This document shows, one piece after another, positions 8,619-16,723 of a DNA stretch of 41,238 nt. Within the stretch, counting starts at the first letter, position 1. Every line of letters starts with the position of its first letter. A program made the position numbers and the translations under genes. The notes under the pieces were generated by a model. The model had not been told where the DNA came from, searched no databases, and saw nothing but the letters and a program-made list of their open reading frames with translations. The stretch is from Methylomonas koyamae (GTDB taxonomy: Bacteria > Pseudomonadota > Gammaproteobacteria > Methylococcales > Methylomonadaceae): the NCBI RefSeq assembly GCF_001644025.1, contig NZ_LUUK01000200.1, forward strand, positions 1-41,238, read 5' to 3'.

Positions 8619-10762
8619 TTGCCGCTAAGCGCGAATTGATTGAAGAAGGCGTAACGCCCGGCTTCGCAACGGCGTAGCGCGTGAATCGCCGAGCGCTGCA
8701 AGCCTTCGGCATCCGAGGCATCGACAGGACTCAACGCGATCCCGATACGGCAATTCAACAAGCCGGTCGCCTCCACCCCCGCATAAGGTTTAGCCAAAAG
8801 CTCGGCCAAATGGCCGGCCAATTTGGCAATACTATCGAGCTTATCCAACTCGGTCAGCAAAACGGCAAACTCCGCGCCGTCCAAACGGGCGACGATATCG
8901 GTTTCGCGAATGCCGCCCACCAAACGTTGCGCCACTTCCTGCAACACACTATCGCCTTTCGCGTAGCCCAGGCTTTCGTTAAGTTCCTTGAAACCGTCGA
9001 AACTGACGATCATCAACGCCAATAGCGCACCGCTACGTTGGGATTTTTTGACTTCCTGATCCAAGCGGGCATACAACATCCGGCGATTCCCGGCACCGGT
9101 CAATGGGTCGAAATTGGCCTGCTGCCACAATTGCTCTTCAGTCAGCTTGCGGTGAGTAATATCGAAAAACACCCCGATCCGCCGCAGTTCCAAGCCGTTG
9201 CGATCAAATATCGTGTTAATCGTTAACAGCTCCACATAGAGTTCGCCATTTTTCCGGCGATTCCATATTTCGCCCCGCCATTGCCCGGTCGCTTGAATAG
9301 CCGCCCACATTGCTTGAAAAAATGCCGCATCGTGGCGCCCAGAACCGAGAATCCTGGCATTTTTACCGATGACTTCCTCGGCCGCATAACCGGTAACATC
9401 TGCGAAAGCCGGATTTACCGAGACAATAAGCCCGTCGAGGTCGGTAATCATCATCGCCTCGCTGCAACCTTGGTAGAACAACATCGCCAATTGCCTGTCT
9501 TCCTCGGCCAATTTGGAGTCAGTCACATCCTGAACGATTCCCGCCATCCGGGCGGGGCGACCTGGCAGGTAGCAGCCGGCGATCCGAATCCAACGCTTTT
9601 CGCCATCCGCGCGGCGGATCTCGCATTCGATATCGCAATTGGCGGCCATTCCGATCGCTTGTTGAAAACGCGCGTCCACCGCTTCGCGATGGCCCGGCAA
9701 CACGTGATCGAGCAACATCTGGTAACTCCAGACCCTACGCATTTGCGAATACCCGAATATCCGATCATGGGTTGGCGTACGCTGCACGTCCTTGCTAGCT
9801 AGATCTAAGTCCCACGCGCCAGCGCCGATGGTATCCAACGCAAATCCCATTCGGGCTTCGCTCTGCCGCAAAGCCCGCGTGTACTGTTCTTTGTCGAACA
9901 GCATTAACGCGAGCGGGATCCCGACCGCCGCGAAAATCAGTAGATAAAACCAGATGCTCAGCAAGCCTTCCTGAACGCCCTTGCCGACAAACGGCCCAAC
10001 GCCGTGCTCGAGGCCCCATAAGGATTGCACTGCGGTCATCGTGATTAACAAGGTTACGCCATGGCGGCCGAATCGGGCCGCCGCCCAAATGACAAACATA
10101 AAAGGCCAGTAGGATTTGGCGAAATCGCCGAACAGATCCGGCCACCACGCCAAAAACACCGTTTGACCACATACCGCGCTAAGCGCGATAAAAGCGAGTG
10201 TTTCAGGCAAGCGCCTGGGCGCAAACCAATCCAAGGGCCAATCCTTCCAAATCAGTACCAACGGTGTTAGCAATGCCATGCCGAACACATCGGCCATCCA
10301 CCAGTGCAGCATACTGTCGAACGCACTATCCAGCGCCACATGACCGGCGAACAGCAATATCATCGGCCCGATTAACGCGCTGAATCCGGCACTAAACAGG
10401 GCGGCAATGCCCAACCAGACGAAGTCGCGCGGATGTTTCAGCGCTGGTGAAAAGCCAGAGTGGCCGGATAAAAACCAGGCACCCAACCAGGACTCCAACG
10501 TGTTACCGACAGCAATGCCGGCGGAAATAGCCAAGGAATCGTCTACCAACAGCCCCGCCAGCAACGCACCGACAAAAACGGCCGGAACGAAGCGCCATCC
10601 CCCCAAGATAATTGTAACCAAGCCCAATCCGGACGGAAACCAGACCAAGGTGACGCCGCTGGCGTCGGAAAAAAAAGCCAACACCAGCTTGGCCAGTGCC
10701 GCATATAGCAGGGCAACCCCGATAACCTTCAAGAATACAGTGACGCCGGATTGTGATTTCAT
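8615..10762 (-). CDS. MASE1-PAS-PAS protein with a degenerate GGDEF domain
   Basis: The protein is about 715 residues from the ATG at 10762; a start at 10813 is possible, and neither has a clear ribosome site. The N-terminal third is a MASE1 membrane sensor with about eight hydrophobic segments. Two PAS domains follow (about 300-425 and 430-550), then a GGDEF domain to the end. The signature is DGAEF at 628-632 instead of GGDEF, and the metal-binding Asp in DxDxFK is replaced (SFDGFK). Both changes hit catalytic positions, so cyclase activity is unlikely. The inhibitory site RxxD is intact as RETD, five residues before the signature. There is no EAL domain. It is best read as a membrane sensor that binds c-di-GMP through the I-site, or a protein-interaction module. 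The gene converges on phoR. Confidence 0.85.
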   Translation of the reverse strand: MKSQSGVTVFLKVIGVALLYAALAKLVLAFFSDASGVTLVWFPSGLGLVTIILGGWRFVPAVFVGALLAGLLVDDSLAISAGIAVGNTLESWLGAWFLSGHSGFSPALKHPRDFVWLGIAALFSAGFSALIGPMILLFAGHVALDSAFDSMLHWWMADVFGMALLTPLVLIWKDWPLDWFAPRRLPETLAFIALSAVCGQTVFLAWWPDLFGDFAKSYWPFMFVIWAAARFGRHGVTLLITMTAVQSLWGLEHGVGPFVGKGVQEGLLSIWFYLLIFAAVGIPLALMLFDKEQYTRALRQSEARMGFALDTIGAGAWDLDLASKDVQRTPTHDRIFGYSQMRRVWSYQMLLDHVLPGHREAVDARFQQAIGMAANCDIECEIRRADGEKRWIRIAGCYLPGRPARMAGIVQDVTDSKLAEEDRQLAMLFYQGCSEAMMITDLDGLIVSVNPAFADVTGYAAEEVIGKNARILGSGRHDAAFFQAMWAAIQATGQWRGEIWNRRKNGELYVELLTINTIFDRNGLELRRIGVFFDITHRKLTEEQLWQQANFDPLTGAGNRRMLYARLDQEVKKSQRSGALLALMIVSFDGFKELNESLGYAKGDSVLQEVAQRLVGGIRETDIVARLDGAEFAVLLTELDKLDSIAKLAGHLAELLAKPYAGVEATGLLNCRIGIALSPVDASDAEGLQRSAIHALRRCEAGRYAFFNQFALSGN

Positions 10763-10889
10763 AACGTGACACGGAAAGACACCTGTCCAGAAGTGTACAA
10801 CAACCGCCCTCATTCACCAGCCCGCGCCCGGCGATTTTTTGCGAGCCGAGTCCGGAAACAAAAACCACCGCCAAAGTTCGCCATGCCTC

Positions 10890-10895
10890 TATAAT
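10890..10895 (+). promoter_or_regulatory. TATAAT -10 element before the bd-like operon
   Basis: A perfect TATAAT lies 34 bases before the start codon of the first cyd-like gene, placing a transcript start near 10902. No good -35 hexamer is found 16-18 bases upstream, so an activator may be needed. This is a short match and could be chance. Confidence 0.4.
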
Positions 10896-10929
10896 TGCCG
10901 GCATTTTTGACCCTGCCAAAGAGGTGGAC

Positions 10930-12321
10930 ATGATTTCGGAAACCGTTATCGAGCTATCGCGCGGCCAATTCGCGATGACGGCAACCCAGCATTTTCTGTT
11001 CATGCCGGTCAGCCTCGGACTATCGTTGCTGCTCGCCCTGCTGGAAACGCTATCCGTCCGCGACGCCCGTTATGCCGCTCTAGCCGCATTCTGGGTCAAA
11101 CTGTTCGGCATCTGCATGGCACTGACTGCGGCAACCACATTGATCTTGGTCTGCCAATTCGGCAGTCACTGGGCGTATTTTGCCCATTATGCCGGCGATA
11201 CGATCGGCTTGGCTCTTTTGACGGCCTGCGCCGGCTTTTTCGTCACGGCTCAGGCGACCGGCCGTTTACTGTTCGGCGAGCGATGCTTGCCCGGCGTCCG
11301 CCGCGCTCTGCTGGCGTGGACCGCATGTCTGGGTTGCCATGTCGCCCTGCTGGGATTCGTGGCGGCAAATGCCTGGATGCAATACCCAGTCGGCAGCGGC
11401 TTCAATCCGCAAACCTTACGGCTGGAATTGACCGATCCGGCCAGTTTGTTTCGAAATCCGGTGATGACTGCAAAATTCCTGCACGCGGCGTTGGCTGGCT
11501 ACGCAAGCGCCGCCGGGCTGATATTGTCGGTTAGCGCGCTTTGGCGGCGGCAAGGCCGCGAGAGCCGGGCGGCGGCGCTGGGCCACCGACTAGGCGGCGT
11601 GATGGGCCTGACCGCCGTGCTGGCAACGATGGCGCTCGGCGATACCGGCATTTTCCAACCCAACAGCCTACAAGTAGGCAAATTCGCGGCTATTCACGGC
11701 CTGCCGCCCGCCGACTTGATCGCCGAGCATGCCCGACGTACTCTCAACGGCATCGGCGCCTACGAAAAGCTCCAAGCGATCCGCGATGACCACCGCGAAC
11801 CACAGTTACTCGCCGCTTTCGCCGCCACCCAGGCCGACCTGGGCCATGCCTTATTGCTAAAACGTTGGAAAGACGGTGTCAGCGGCGCCAGCGAAGCGCA
11901 GATTCAACAAACCGCGCGGGCCAGCGTGCCGCCGTCCGAGCCCATCCGTTGGGGCTACCGAGTCATGGTCGGCTGCGGCGTATTGCTGGCTCTCAATTTT
12001 CTGGCCGGTATCGCCTTCGCGTTCGGCTGGCTAGGCTCCCCCGCGATATTAAAACTCAACTTTTACGCCTTGCCGCTACCTTGGTTGGCCAGCGGCGCCG
12101 GTTGGTTTATTGCCGAATACGGCCGCCAACCCTGGATCATCGCCGACGCGCTGCCGACATGGCTGGGCGTATCGCTTGGCAACCCGAGCGATTTATCGAC
12201 CGGCCTAGGCCTTTACGCGCTGGCATACGGCGGTTTGTTGAGTCTGGCGCTAATCCTGGTCAAACGAGCCGTCTCCGACGGCCTCGGCGCAATCTCGGAG
12301 GAAAATCGTCATGACGCTTGA
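10930..12321 (+). CDS. Divergent cytochrome bd oxidase-like subunit I
   Basis: This 463-residue protein aligns with E. coli CydA along its whole length. The start has AGAGGTGG just upstream. All heme ligands are kept: His21 (E. coli His19), His185 (His186), Met346 (Met393) and Glu396 (Glu445) in the AEYGRQPW motif; Arg344 (Arg391) is also kept. Three acidic residues of canonical CydA are lost: Glu74 is Val74, and Glu99 and Glu107, which line the proton path to the active site, align with Ala99 and Thr106. In the quinol loop Lys252 is kept (Lys251), but Glu257 is His256. The Q-loop is short. It could be a bd oxidase with a different proton route, a non-quinol oxidase, or an enzyme of another function. 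It overlaps its CydB-like partner by 11 bases. I give no symbol because the canonical function is doubtful. Confidence 0.85.
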   Translation: MISETVIELSRGQFAMTATQHFLFMPVSLGLSLLLALLETLSVRDARYAALAAFWVKLFGICMALTAATTLILVCQFGSHWAYFAHYAGDTIGLALLTACAGFFVTAQATGRLLFGERCLPGVRRALLAWTACLGCHVALLGFVAANAWMQYPVGSGFNPQTLRLELTDPASLFRNPVMTAKFLHAALAGYASAAGLILSVSALWRRQGRESRAAALGHRLGGVMGLTAVLATMALGDTGIFQPNSLQVGKFAAIHGLPPADLIAEHARRTLNGIGAYEKLQAIRDDHREPQLLAAFAATQADLGHALLLKRWKDGVSGASEAQIQQTARASVPPSEPIRWGYRVMVGCGVLLALNFLAGIAFAFGWLGSPAILKLNFYALPLPWLASGAGWFIAEYGRQPWIIADALPTWLGVSLGNPSDLSTGLGLYALAYGGLLSLALILVKRAVSDGLGAISEENRHDA

Positions 12322-13384
12322 TTATTCGATTCTTCGGTTAGCGGCCTGGGCGCTGCTCAGCCTGTTTGCGATCGGCGTCAGCCTAACTTTCGCGGTCGAA
12401 CTCGGTGCCGCCAGCCTGTTACCGACGTTAAAAGCTAACGAATCGCAACGACGAGCCTTAACCGCGCAATGGGCGGCCGTTACCGCCGGCAATCTGGCTT
12501 GGCTGGCGGCGTTGATCGCACTGGTGTTTTTCGGCTGGCCCAGCGTTTACGCGGCGGTGTTTTCCAGTTTTCAGACCTTGTTACCCCTTGTATTGATTCC
12601 ACTCGCGCTTAGGCCGTTTGCTTTGTATGTCCGCGCCGGTTTGCCTGCCAATTGGTTGGAAAAATGGGACAGGGGCTTGTCTCTCGGGGCGTTGCTGCCG
12701 ACCTTTCTGCTCGGCGTGATGATAGGCAACCTGATCAAGGGCATTCCGTTTCATCTGCAAAGCGATATGCGGATCGCGCTGCTCGGCAACTTGGGCGGTT
12801 TGTTCAACCCGTTTTCAATGTTGGTCGGCGCTGTCGCGGCGGCCGCGGCCACGAGCTTGGGCGCACTCCAATTACAATTGCACGGCGACTCGGAAATTTC
12901 CGAGCGTGCCAAGGCCCTCGCCCTTCCGTTGGGCTTAGCCTTTTTGAGTCTATTCGCCTTGACCGGACTGTGGATCACGCACCTCGAAGGCTACCACGTC
13001 ACCACCGACATCGCACCGCTCGGACCGTCCAACCCGCTCAGCAAATTCGTCAGACGCGGCGACGGCCTTTGGCTGGACAATTACGAACACGAACCCTCGT
13101 TGATCGCGATACCCTCGCTGGTTTTTATCGCCGGTATCGCGATGCTGATCTGTTCGCGCCGTGATAAAGCCTATTGGGCTTCCCTGGCCGCCTCGGTAGC
13201 AATGGCGATGCTGGTACTGACGGCGGGCGTGTCGCTCTTTCCGTTTTTGGCCCCGTCCAATATGTCCTTGAACAGCTCGCTAACCCTTTGGGACGCCAGC
13301 GCCAGCGAAACCGGGCTGCGCGCGTTGCTGATGTTCGGCGGGATACTGTTTCCGTTGATGGCGATTGCCAGCCGCTGGCGTTAG
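12311..13384 (+). CDS. Divergent cytochrome bd oxidase-like subunit II
   Basis: The 357-residue protein has about eight to nine membrane segments and aligns with CydB from the first residues (LDYSILRL) to the end. GGAGGA before the ATG lies inside the subunit I gene, so the two are translationally coupled. Conserved CydB features include GNLIKGIPF, NPF, SNPL, AIPSL, FPFLAPS and the SLTLWDASAS segment. Two acidic motifs are altered: TDGFDMG of E. coli reads TFAVELG, and HWDGNQVW reads VTAGNLAW, so the Asp and Trp residues there are gone. Subunit II stabilises subunit I and contributes to the proton and oxygen channels. No small CydX-like gene follows in the 88-base gap before the next gene. 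Confidence 0.85.
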   Translation: MTLDYSILRLAAWALLSLFAIGVSLTFAVELGAASLLPTLKANESQRRALTAQWAAVTAGNLAWLAALIALVFFGWPSVYAAVFSSFQTLLPLVLIPLALRPFALYVRAGLPANWLEKWDRGLSLGALLPTFLLGVMIGNLIKGIPFHLQSDMRIALLGNLGGLFNPFSMLVGAVAAAAATSLGALQLQLHGDSEISERAKALALPLGLAFLSLFALTGLWITHLEGYHVTTDIAPLGPSNPLSKFVRRGDGLWLDNYEHEPSLIAIPSLVFIAGIAMLICSRRDKAYWASLAASVAMAMLVLTAGVSLFPFLAPSNMSLNSSLTLWDASASETGLRALLMFGGILFPLMAIASRWR

Positions 13385-13472
13385 CGGGAACCCGATGAGT
13401 TTGTATCGCTCGAACAAACCTGATAAAACCTTAGTTTCCTGACAACTATAACTACAAAAAGGTAGGCGCAAT

Positions 13473-14051
13473 ATGAAGAAAGTCCTGAACCACACCCTGA
13501 TCGGCGTACTGGCGTTTATTCCGATCATGGTCATCGTCCAAATCGTCCTGTTCGTCAAAGACCGGCTGACCGATTTATTTCAATTCGTTTACGGCTATTC
13601 GGACAACTATCTGGTGACCTTTCTACTATTCGCCGCCAGTTTCGCGACCATTACCTACGTCGGCCACCGGGTCAGCCTGGGCCGATTTTCGATTATCGCG
13701 ATGTTCGAGCACCTGATCGAGCGGATTCCGCTGCTGAGCACCATCTATCGGGTCACCAAAAAACTGGTCAACATGATCGCCGGACATCAGCTTCAGGAAC
13801 CGCGCGAAGTGGTTTACGTCGAGTACCCGAAGGAAGGCATTTGGGTACCGGCCTATGTCACCAACAAAACCGACGACCGCTACGTGTTGTTCGTACCGAC
13901 CTCGCCCAACCCAACCTCCGGCTTCGCGGTGATCGTCCATGAATCGAAAGTAATTAAATCGGAGATGAGCATCGAACAAGTCACCAGCTTCATCATCAGC
14001 GTCGGCGCCGATTTCGAAAAAGTCGCCGAAATTAAAAAGCTGCCGAGTTAA
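13473..14051 (+). CDS. DUF502 family membrane protein
   Basis: This is a 192-residue protein with two membrane segments (about 7-28 and 46-65). A conserved cytoplasmic or peripheral domain follows, with the family hallmarks IPLLSTIYRVTKKL, a VVYVEYPKEGIW strand, and VPTSPNPTSGF. The function of DUF502 is unknown; plant members (LCV-like/COV) affect vascular patterning, which gives no clue here. It follows the cyd-like pair by 88 bases and precedes pncC by 44 bases, on the same strand, so it may be cotranscribed. Confidence 0.9.
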   Translation: MKKVLNHTLIGVLAFIPIMVIVQIVLFVKDRLTDLFQFVYGYSDNYLVTFLLFAASFATITYVGHRVSLGRFSIIAMFEHLIERIPLLSTIYRVTKKLVNMIAGHQLQEPREVVYVEYPKEGIWVPAYVTNKTDDRYVLFVPTSPNPTSGFAVIVHESKVIKSEMSIEQVTSFIISVGADFEKVAEIKKLPS

Positions 14052-14095
14052 ACCGGTTCGTTCAACGATAGCGCTCAGCCGACCATTTCCCGACA

Positions 14096-14587
14096 ATGAC
14101 CGACGGCGCCGACACCCTCGCCGCGCGTTTGGGCGCCGCTTTGAAACGGCGAGGCTGGCGCATCGCCGTCGCCGAATCCTGTACCGGCGGAGGGATTGCC
14201 CATGCCATTACCGAGGTTGCCGGTAGCTCGGAATGGTTCGACAGGGGTTTTGTGACCTACAGCAACGCCGCCAAGGCGGAGTTGCTGGGAGTGCCGCAAA
14301 CGACGTTGGACGGTGCCGGGGCGGTCAGCCCGGAAACCGCGCTGGCGATGGTGGCCGGCGCGCTCAGCCATAGTCAAGCCGATTTGGCCCTGGCGGTCAC
14401 CGGCATCGCCGGCCCGGGCGGCGGCACGCCGGATAAGCCGGTTGGCTTGGTGTATGTCTCGCTACAAACCAGCGGCCAACCTGCCAGCTGCCAACGTAAA
14501 CACTTCCAGGGTACCCGCCACGAAATTCGCCAACAAACCGTGGATTTCGCGTTGCAATGGGCTTTACAAACCGCCGCTGTGAGTTAG
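14096..14587 (+). CDS. pncC: Nicotinamide-nucleotide amidohydrolase PncC (CinA C-terminal type)
   Basis: The 163-residue protein is the stand-alone CinA C-terminal domain, the usual length for PncC (YgaD). It carries AESCTGGGIAHAI, VTYSNAAKAELLGV and TGIAGPGGGTPDKPVGLVYV, which hold the active-site Ser, Tyr and Lys residues of the family. PncC deamidates NMN to nicotinic acid mononucleotide and so recycles NAD in the cytoplasm. In many proteobacteria the gene sits before recA; here it does not. The ATG at 14096 has only a weak ribosome site. A perfect inverted repeat lies 24 bases after the stop codon. Confidence 0.92.
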   Translation: MTDGADTLAARLGAALKRRGWRIAVAESCTGGGIAHAITEVAGSSEWFDRGFVTYSNAAKAELLGVPQTTLDGAGAVSPETALAMVAGALSHSQADLALAVTGIAGPGGGTPDKPVGLVYVSLQTSGQPASCQRKHFQGTRHEIRQQTVDFALQWALQTAAVS

Positions 14588-14610
14588 ATATTCCCCTACT
14601 TTCGCGCAAC

Positions 14611-14630
14611 TTGTAAGAATTTGCTTACAA
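14611..14630. repeat. Perfect inverted repeat TTGTAAG / CTTACAA
   Basis: Two perfect 7-base arms are separated by six bases, in the 93-base gap between pncC and the following diguanylate cyclase gene. There is no T-run after it, so a protein-binding operator for the downstream gene is as likely as a terminator. It covers a possible TTG start (14621), which argues for the ATG at 14681. Confidence 0.6.
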
Positions 14631-14680
14631 TTCCCGAGACTCCAACTGCGCAACGCGCCCGAATCGCTGATCCGCACACC

Positions 14681-16639
14681 ATGACTATCGTCCCGGCACT
14701 TCAAGCCTTTTTCGGAACCGCCAGCCAAGATCATCGACGCTGGTGGGGACCGGTCGCCGTCGGCATCGCTTACTATTTGGGCGCGGTATTGGGCGTCAAA
14801 GCCTCGGTCATGTCCGAGGGCATCGCAATTTTCTGGCCGCCGAACGCATTTCTGCTGGCGGGTTTTTTGCTGAACCCTCTTAGGATGTGGCCCGCCTACG
14901 CGCTAGCGGCGGTACCGGCCGAGATCGCCGCGGATCTACCGACCTTCCAACTGCATCAAGCCTTGTTGTTCGTCGCGGTCAACATTCTGGAAGCTCTGAT
15001 CGCAGCCGGCTTGATTAAGCTCACCTGCCGCTGGCCGTTCAGACTGGACACCCTTCGCCAAGTCGCGATGTTTGGCCTATTCGCTCTGATCGTGGCCAGC
15101 GGGGTTGCCGGCCTGTTCGGCGCCGCGGTTTACGTGACGACCTCGGCCGACACGGTCTCTTTTTGGAGCGAATGGCGTATCTGGTGGTTTGGCGACAGCC
15201 TGGGACTGCTGACGATCACCCCGGTGTTGTTGGGCTGGCTACAGGTGCAATCGAATCTGTGGGACACGCCCCCGGCCGACAGGCCGTTCGAAGCCGCCTT
15301 GTTGTTAGCCGCCACGTTACTGGTCGGCTTGTGGGTTTTCTCGTTGCCGGACTATCTGACTACCCGTTATCCGGCCAGCCCCATCCTGATGTTGCCGCTA
15401 ACGATCTGGGCCGCGGCCCGCTTCGGACTGCGCGGCGCGGCGTCCCTGAATCTACTGATCGCTATGATCGCAATTGCCGGCACGGTTGCCGGCCGCGGCC
15501 ATTTCGTGTCGATGAATCAAGCCGACAATGTCCTCCGCTTGCAAGAATATCTGGCGGCCTTGGCGTTTTCATCGTTGGCGCTCGCCGCGCTACTACAAGA
15601 ATTGCAGCAACAAAACGTCCGGCTGCGCGCACTAAGCCGAGCGGTCGAAACCGTGTATGCCGGCATCGTGATTACCGATCCGACCAGCCAGGACAACCCG
15701 ATTATTTACGTCAACAAAGGCTTCGAAGCCATCACCGGCTACCGACGCCGCGACGCGATCGGCAGAAACCCGCGCTTCTTACAAGACCCTGGCGCGGATG
15801 CTCACAAAATTCAGGCGCTGCGTAGCGCGATAGAACAACGCCAACGCATACGCTGCACGCTGCGCAATCGCCGTAAGAACGGCAGCTTGTTTTACAACCG
15901 GATGACGATAGACCCGGTGTTGGACGAAGCGGGGCGCGTTAGCCATTTCATCGGGGTTCTGCACGACATCACCGACATCGTCGCCGGCGAGCAAGCTCTG
16001 CGAAACGCCCATCGAGAACTGGAATTGATCAATCTGGACCTGGAAAACCGTATCGAACAACGCACCCGCGAATTGAAATCGGCCAACGAGCAACTGGCAA
16101 TGCTGGCCGCCACCGATCCGCTGACCGGGGCCTACAATCGCCGCCACTTCATGACCCAAGCCAACGCCGAACTCAAACAGGCAAACCGGCACGGCCGAGC
16201 GCTGTCGTTAATCGCACTGGACATCGATCACTTCAAACAGATTAACGACCATCACGGTCACGGCGTTGGCGATCGCATTTTGATCATGTTGACCGAAACC
16301 GTGATGCCGATTTTACGGCCACGCGACTTATTCGCCCGTTTCGGCGGCGAGGAGTTTTGCGTATTACTGCCGGAAACCGGCGTCAAGGAAGCCGGCGCAA
16401 TCGCCGAACGTCTGCGGGCCGCGATCGCCGAACTGAGTTTCTCGAGCGGGAATGCCGCGCCAATTCAATTTACCATCAGTGCCGGCGTCGCCGAATGCCA
16501 GCCCCATGCCTTCGATATCGACACGGTACTGGAACTGGCGGATCGCGCGATGTATGTTGCCAAGCAGGCCGGTCGCAATACCGTCAGAATTCATTCGCCC
16601 TTGCAAGCCCCGCCCCGACCGGAACCCGAGCCCGCGTAA
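14681..16639 (+). CDS. Membrane diguanylate cyclase, MASE1-PAS-GGDEF
   Basis: The protein has 652 residues from the ATG at 14681; a TTG at 14621 would add 20 residues that look non-coding. A MASE1 membrane sensor with about eight hydrophobic segments fills about 15-300. A PAS domain follows (about 315-440; TGYRRRDAIGRNPRFL is typical of LOV/PAS-type domains), then a short coiled coil (about 440-475) and the GGDEF domain. All catalytic parts are intact: DIDHFKQIND, GHGVGD, and GGEEF at 555-559. The I-site RxxD is present as RPRD, five residues before GGEEF. It should make c-di-GMP from two GTP at the membrane, with product feedback. The PAS has the LOV-like frame, but the flavin cysteine motif (NCRFLQ) reads NPRFLQ, so it should not be a photoreceptor. 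Confidence 0.93.
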   Translation: MTIVPALQAFFGTASQDHRRWWGPVAVGIAYYLGAVLGVKASVMSEGIAIFWPPNAFLLAGFLLNPLRMWPAYALAAVPAEIAADLPTFQLHQALLFVAVNILEALIAAGLIKLTCRWPFRLDTLRQVAMFGLFALIVASGVAGLFGAAVYVTTSADTVSFWSEWRIWWFGDSLGLLTITPVLLGWLQVQSNLWDTPPADRPFEAALLLAATLLVGLWVFSLPDYLTTRYPASPILMLPLTIWAAARFGLRGAASLNLLIAMIAIAGTVAGRGHFVSMNQADNVLRLQEYLAALAFSSLALAALLQELQQQNVRLRALSRAVETVYAGIVITDPTSQDNPIIYVNKGFEAITGYRRRDAIGRNPRFLQDPGADAHKIQALRSAIEQRQRIRCTLRNRRKNGSLFYNRMTIDPVLDEAGRVSHFIGVLHDITDIVAGEQALRNAHRELELINLDLENRIEQRTRELKSANEQLAMLAATDPLTGAYNRRHFMTQANAELKQANRHGRALSLIALDIDHFKQINDHHGHGVGDRILIMLTETVMPILRPRDLFARFGGEEFCVLLPETGVKEAGAIAERLRAAIAELSFSSGNAAPIQFTISAGVAECQPHAFDIDTVLELADRAMYVAKQAGRNTVRIHSPLQAPPRPEPEPA

Positions 16640-16723
16640 CAACCCTGCCGGCCAAAAAGCTGCCACTCCAGCGCGCCGGTTGGGCTAAAATGCCGGCTCT
16701 GTTCATCCTGCGGAAGTTTCGCC

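Noticed and set aside
13385-13472. A small CydX-like subunit gene after the CydB-like gene
   Set aside because: No suitable short frame with a membrane segment fits in the 88 bases.
15715-15790. LOV photoreceptor domain in the MASE1-PAS-GGDEF protein
   Set aside because: The flavin-binding Cys motif reads NPRFLQ rather than NCRFLQ, so it is treated as an ordinary PAS domain.
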